A DNA stretch of 13,752 bases from CAYNTC01 sp964432925 (lineage in GTDB: Bacteria; Planctomycetota; Phycisphaerae; Sedimentisphaerales; Anaerobacaceae). The position numbers were made by a program, and so were the translations under genes. Below the pieces are notes generated by a model. The model saw only the letters and a list, made by a program, of their open reading frames with translations, ran no database searches and was not told the DNA's origin. Numbering within the stretch: the first letter of the stretch is position 1; every line of letters starts with the position of its first letter. Below are positions 13,179 to 13,752 of the stretch, in pieces. The stretch covers positions 1 to 13,752 of the forward strand of contig CAYSPM010000071.1 in assembly GCA_964432925.1 (NCBI GenBank), in the 5' to 3' direction.

Positions 13179-13466
13179 TCATGCTCCATCGATCGCCAAA
13201 AAATCTGCTTCTGCTGCCCCAGCGCGCACTTTCTTTGCCTTCTGATAGTCATCTGAGTAGTACCACGCCTTGGCCTGTTCCAGCGATGAAAATTCTAAAA
13301 TAACAACTCTTCGCGTCTCGTTAGGACCTTCGAGTTGCAGTGTTTCTCCTGCTCTGGCAATAAACTGACCGCCAAATTTGGCGATTGTCGCTGGGGTTAA
13401 TTCGAGGTACTCCTTGTAACGGTGCCGGTCAGTGACCTCGACTCGAGCAATCACATATGCTGCCAT
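13179..13466 (-). CDS. DUF1330 family protein
   Basis: This 95-residue protein has the usual length and pattern of DUF1330 (dimeric alpha-beta barrel, ferredoxin-like fold). It starts with AAYVIARVEVTD, continues with YKEYLELTPATIAKFGGQFIARAG, and has the conserved FSSLEQAKAWYYSDDYQKAKKVR block (residues 59-81, Trp68, Tyr74). It should be cytoplasmic; the biochemical role of the family is not established. The minus-strand start ATG (13466-13464) is preceded by GGAAGGGA (13480-13473) at a six-base spacing, an acceptable ribosome binding site and better than those of most operon genes. It lies upstream of the HEPN-like gene on the same strand, but 162 nt containing two palindromes separate them, so co-transcription is doubtful. 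No link to the redox operon is evident. Confidence 0.92.
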   Translation of the reverse strand: MAAYVIARVEVTDRHRYKEYLELTPATIAKFGGQFIARAGETLQLEGPNETRRVVILEFSSLEQAKAWYYSDDYQKAKKVRAGAAEADFLAIDGA

Positions 13467-13536
13467 CTAATATCCCTTCCATGAAGATATTGTCAGCTAA
13501 CATAATAATACCTTTGACAGTCCTTTACGACACGAT

Positions 13537-13616
13537 TCAGCCCGTGAAATAGGCAAAACCACCTACTATGATATAAGAGAAGTAATATCCCACGTGGTAA
13601 ACATCTCACGGGTTGA
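13537..13616. repeat. Imperfect inverted repeat (TCAGCCCGTGA ... TCACGGGTTGA) with an internal CCACGTGG palindrome
   Basis: The arms at 13537-13547 and 13606-13616 match at 10 of 11 positions as reverse complements and enclose 58 bases. CCACGTGG (13590-13597) is a perfect 8-bp palindrome inside. No gene or RNA family is recognised. It could be a mobile-element remnant, a binding site or chance. Confidence 0.3.
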
Positions 13617-13627
13617 GCACTGATTTG

Positions 13628-13681
13628 ATCCGCCGCAGGCGGATAAATCCGCCTCAAGTGGACTTGTCCGCCTATGGGCGA
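13628..13681. repeat. Cluster of three GGCGGA/TCCGCC-type palindromes
   Basis: TCCGCC-GCA-GGCGGA (13629-13643) is a perfect stem with flanking A/T symmetry. TCCGCC-TCA-AGTGGA (13648-13662) and TCCGCC-TAT-GGGCGA (13667-13681) are degraded versions. The part 13648-13672, read on the minus strand, matches the repeat at 12401-12425 in 21 of 25 positions. No reading frame is supported here. The remaining sequence from 13682 to 13752 is AT-rich and holds nothing I can identify. Confidence 0.65.
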
Positions 13682-13752
13682 TCTCGCTTCAAGCCCAGCA
13701 ATAAGCTCAAATCTAAATAATTAGCCCTAAATATCATCTAAGAATTTCATCT

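Noticed and set aside
12501..13466. Toxin-antitoxin pair made of the HEPN-like and DUF1330 proteins
   Set aside because: DUF1330 is not a known antitoxin family, the genes are 162 nt apart with two palindromes between, and no MNT-type partner is present.
13628..13681. CRISPR array
   Set aside because: The repeats are very short, irregularly spaced and degenerate, with no spacer-sized unique segments and no cas gene nearby.

Overview
The window looks like a bacterial chromosome segment, most likely from a planctomycete and plausibly one of the lower-GC Phycisphaerae from an anoxic setting. The basis is the NWPRFRGP-type opening of a membrane-anchored PQQ-like beta-propeller, the very large FtsX-type permease, the abundance of PQQ-like and NHL propellers, the near absence of Shine-Dalgarno sequences, and the many short GCC/GGC palindromes between genes. 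The lineage call is an inference from sequence style, not a database result.

Positions 1-12420 hold nine co-directional (+) genes that look like one transcription unit. The order is: the 3' part of an FtsX/MacB-type ABC permease (2-2044); an anchored PQQ-like propeller protein (2071-3468); an anchored NHL-type propeller protein with a CGCCNP motif (3542-4582); an 82-residue protein with four cysteines (4579-4827); a Tat-exported polyferredoxin resembling NapG (4814-5383); a polytopic NapH/NosR-like iron-sulfur membrane protein (5383-6678); a three-helix membrane-anchored PQQ-like propeller (6686-8464); a NuoE-NuoF fusion (8464-10815); and a NuoG/GltD-like flavo-iron-sulfur protein (10837-12420). 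From the third gene on, genes overlap (ATGA, 14 nt, TGATG, TGATG) or lie within 21 nt, which suggests translational coupling.

Read together, the genes suggest a redox machine that crosses the inner membrane. A cytoplasmic NADH-oxidising module (NuoEF-like plus NuoG/GltD-like) would exchange electrons with a membrane iron-sulfur protein and a periplasmic ferredoxin, accompanied by three periplasm-facing propellers. The last subunit is like the NfnB/StnB subunits of electron-bifurcating transhydrogenases, but its NAD(P)H-binding Rossmann domain is missing. No heme-binding CxxCH motif, hydrogenase or recognisable terminal reductase is present, so the final acceptor is unknown. This cluster is the best candidate here for an undescribed system.

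Positions 12421-13752 are different: a convergent orphan HEPN-like protein (12501-13016, -), a DUF1330 protein (13179-13466, -) and several short palindromic repeats. Copies of one 25-nt repeat unit in opposite orientation (21 of 25 positions shared) bracket this region. One copy supplies the stop codon of the last operon gene. The tail 13467-13752 holds no gene I can support, only an imperfect long inverted repeat and a cluster of GGCGGA/TCCGCC palindromes. I see no tRNA, rRNA, CRISPR array or transposase gene.
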